Shown: in pieces, positions 5,753 to 5,753 of the stretch | Position numbering within the stretch: position 1 is the stretch's first letter | How the letters are laid out: each line of letters begins with the position of its first letter | Assembly (NCBI GenBank): GCA_035455185.1 | Contig: DATIFQ010000051.1 | Span: forward strand, 1 to 5,753 | Direction of reading: 5' to 3' | Source: JAEHDI01 sp035455185 | GTDB lineage: Bacteria > Acidobacteriota > Terriglobia > Bryobacterales > Bryobacteraceae | DNA length: 5,753 nucleotides | Translations under genes and position numbers: made by a program | Notes under the pieces: model-generated | The model's database searches: none | Told to the model about the DNA's origin: nothing | The model's input: the letters and a program-made list of their open reading frames with translations, nothing else

Positions 5753-5753
5753 G

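Overview
The window looks like part of a GC-rich chromosome from an Acidobacteria-type soil or sediment bacterium (Bryobacterales/Solibacter-like is my best guess). This is inference from gene style: a secreted protein opening with an Oar-like carboxypeptidase-regulatory repeat, two exported sulfatase-fold enzymes facing each other, and a malectin-type carbohydrate-binding domain at the edge. No rRNA or other phylogenetic marker is present.

Layout. (1) Positions 189-1, minus strand: the first 63 codons of a TonB-dependent receptor-like protein with signal peptide, a strong ribosome binding site and a near-consensus sigma-70 promoter (TTGACA-17-CATAAT), cut by the window edge. (2) 190-444: divergent intergenic region with two perfect palindromes, one of them spanning the annotated start of the next gene. 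(3) 445-2787, plus strand: a 780-residue putative lipoprotein with beta-rich N-terminal domains and a C-terminal alkaline-phosphatase/sulfatase-fold domain, in which the usual Cys/Ser nucleophile position holds Thr. (4) 2788-2931: short gap between convergent stops that carries a protein-like orphan reading frame on the minus strand. (5) 4464-2932, minus strand: a classic Cys-type sulfatase with C-S-P-S-R. Its frame lacks any ATG/GTG/TTG upstream of the first conserved strand; the best-placed start is an ACG behind a good Shine-Dalgarno. (6) 4489-5352: about 860 bases with no convincing gene, containing a perfect 8-bp hairpin. (7) 5353-5752, plus strand: a decayed malectin-type domain with an apparent internal deletion and a +1 frameshift.

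Together the genes suggest a polysaccharide- or glycan-scavenging neighbourhood: an outer-membrane receptor, two exported hydrolases of the sulfatase fold (only one with a formylglycine site), and the remains of a carbohydrate-binding protein. The genes are not one operon: the receptor and the lipoprotein diverge, and the two sulfatases converge. No formylglycine-generating enzyme is in the window. I did not find a clearly novel multi-gene system. The most unusual points are the Thr-type sulfatase-fold enzyme, the missing standard start codon and altered signal/active-site residues of the second sulfatase, and the eroded malectin gene.
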